A stretch of DNA of 64,000 nucleotides from an uncultured Cellulophaga sp. (GTDB lineage: Bacteria; Bacteroidota; Bacteroidia; Flavobacteriales; Flavobacteriaceae), in the NCBI GenBank assembly GCA_947496695.1, contig CANMEI010000007.1, positions 1 to 64,000 of the forward strand, given 5' to 3'. Under the pieces are notes generated by a model that searched no databases, was not told the origin of the DNA, and saw only the letters and a program-made list of their open reading frames with translations. The stretch's first letter is position 1, and every line of letters starts with the position of its first letter. Shown piece by piece: positions 63,554-64,000 of this stretch. The position numbers and the translations under genes were made by a program.

Positions 63554-64000
63554 TTATTTTACAGTTAAAATTTTTCTTAAACGAATATCTTTTGATGAAG
63601 CTCCAATCATGATTCTGAAATCACCTGCTTCTACTAATCTTTTTAAATCTTTATCTAACATTGAAAGCTCATCTGGACCTAATTCAAAAGTCACTTTTTG
63701 AAATTCTCCAGCTTTTAAATAAATACGTGTAAAGCCTTTTAATTCTTTTATTGGTCTTGATACCGATGCTAACTCATCTCGGATATACATTTGTACTACC
63801 TCATCACCAGCAACTGCACCATTATTTTTAACCGTACAAGTCACTTTAATTTTTTCAGTTGGTGTAATATTATTTTTACTGAATTCTAAATCTGAATATT
63901 CAAAATTTGTATAACTTAAACCGTAACCAAATGGAAATAATGGTTGACCCGTTAAGTTATGATAATTATCACCTCTACCTGTTGGCTTATTGTTGTAGTA
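63554..64000 (-). CDS. GH3 glycoside hydrolase, C-terminal part only
   Basis: The reading frame is open to the right edge of the window, so the gene begins beyond base 64000. The visible 148 residues start at YYNNKPTGRGDNYHNLTG and contain PLFPFGYGLSYTNF and a fibronectin-III-like domain (VTCTVKNNGAVAGDEVVQMYIRDE), the C-terminal layout of GH3 beta-glucosidase-type enzymes. The catalytic domain is not visible, so specificity is open. It heads the visible part of the large minus-strand operon. Confidence 0.9.
   Translation of the reverse strand, partial: YYNNKPTGRGDNYHNLTGQPLFPFGYGLSYTNFEYSDLEFSKNNITPTEKIKVTCTVKNNGAVAGDEVVQMYIRDELASVSRPIKELKGFTRIYLKAGEFQKVTFELGPDELSMLDKDLKRLVEAGDFRIMIGASSKDIRLRKILTVK

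Noticed and set aside
63345..63701. Plus-strand open frame of 118 codons across the GH30-GH3 junction
   Set aside because: Antisense to two real genes and without protein-family features.
1..64000. CRISPR arrays, insertion sequences, prophage or integrase genes
   Set aside because: I saw no regularly spaced repeats, transposase or integrase-like proteins, or terminal inverted repeats with target duplications.

Overview
The window looks like chromosome from a marine member of the Flavobacteriaceae (Bacteroidota). It is AT-rich, and it carries TTG-N19-TAnnTTTG promoters that fit the Bacteroidota consensus exactly (before thrS and tRNA-Lys). Lipoprotein signals, a TonB receptor and the housekeeping genes are of flavobacterial type. 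The gene content points to life on algae: mannitol uptake and oxidation, an alginate lyase, and a large sulfated-glycan degradation locus.

Layout. (1) 55-9479: polyol (probably mannitol) module. It holds a Nudix-type regulator, a diverged polyol dehydrogenase on the + strand, and a minus-strand operon of outer-membrane barrel, binding protein, ATPase, permease, mannitol dehydrogenase and fructokinase. (2) 9773-13053: thrS-infC-rpmI-rplT, with a non-canonical infC start and two hairpins before rpmI. (3) 13128-15675: PAP2 phosphatase, a DUF4870-like protein lacking a normal start, YjbQ, and a HAD phosphatase. (4) 15766-18750: a TetR-controlled redox operon with matching operators. (5) 19109-22904: TonB receptor plus DUF4374 lipoprotein behind tandem operator-like palindromes, probably for iron or siderophore uptake. 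(6) 23022-32591: housekeeping genes (dnaB, accA, LptF/G-type permease, tgt, S4 protein, PRTase, aroK), then tRNA-Lys. (7) 33221-35524: a solitary PL6 alginate lyase with two GntR/FadR-like operators over its promoter. (8) 35832-39154: a frameshifted topoisomerase IB, an unknown gene, and three stress-type genes (SYLF, barrel, CsbD) that share one promoter architecture. (9) 39237-64000 and beyond: two minus-strand operons with three GH20, two GH92, one GH30, one GH3 (partial), three sulfatases, a serine esterase-like protein, an SGNH hydrolase, a FucP-type permease and one secreted protein of a family I do not recognise.

How the parts fit. Mannitol would enter by the ABC system, be oxidised to fructose and phosphorylated; alginate lyase supplies the other major brown-algal carbon source. 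The large locus would strip sulfate, HexNAc, mannose and other sugars from a complex sulfated glycan, with the MFS permease taking up a product monosaccharide. No SusC/SusD pair lies inside the window, so the locus may continue past base 64000.

The most noteworthy items are the promoter box found exactly 51 bp upstream of three -7 elements (37425-38929), the unrecognised 550-residue secreted protein in the glycan locus, the self-consistent TetR operator pair, the diverged dehydrogenase paralogue, and the infC AUA start.
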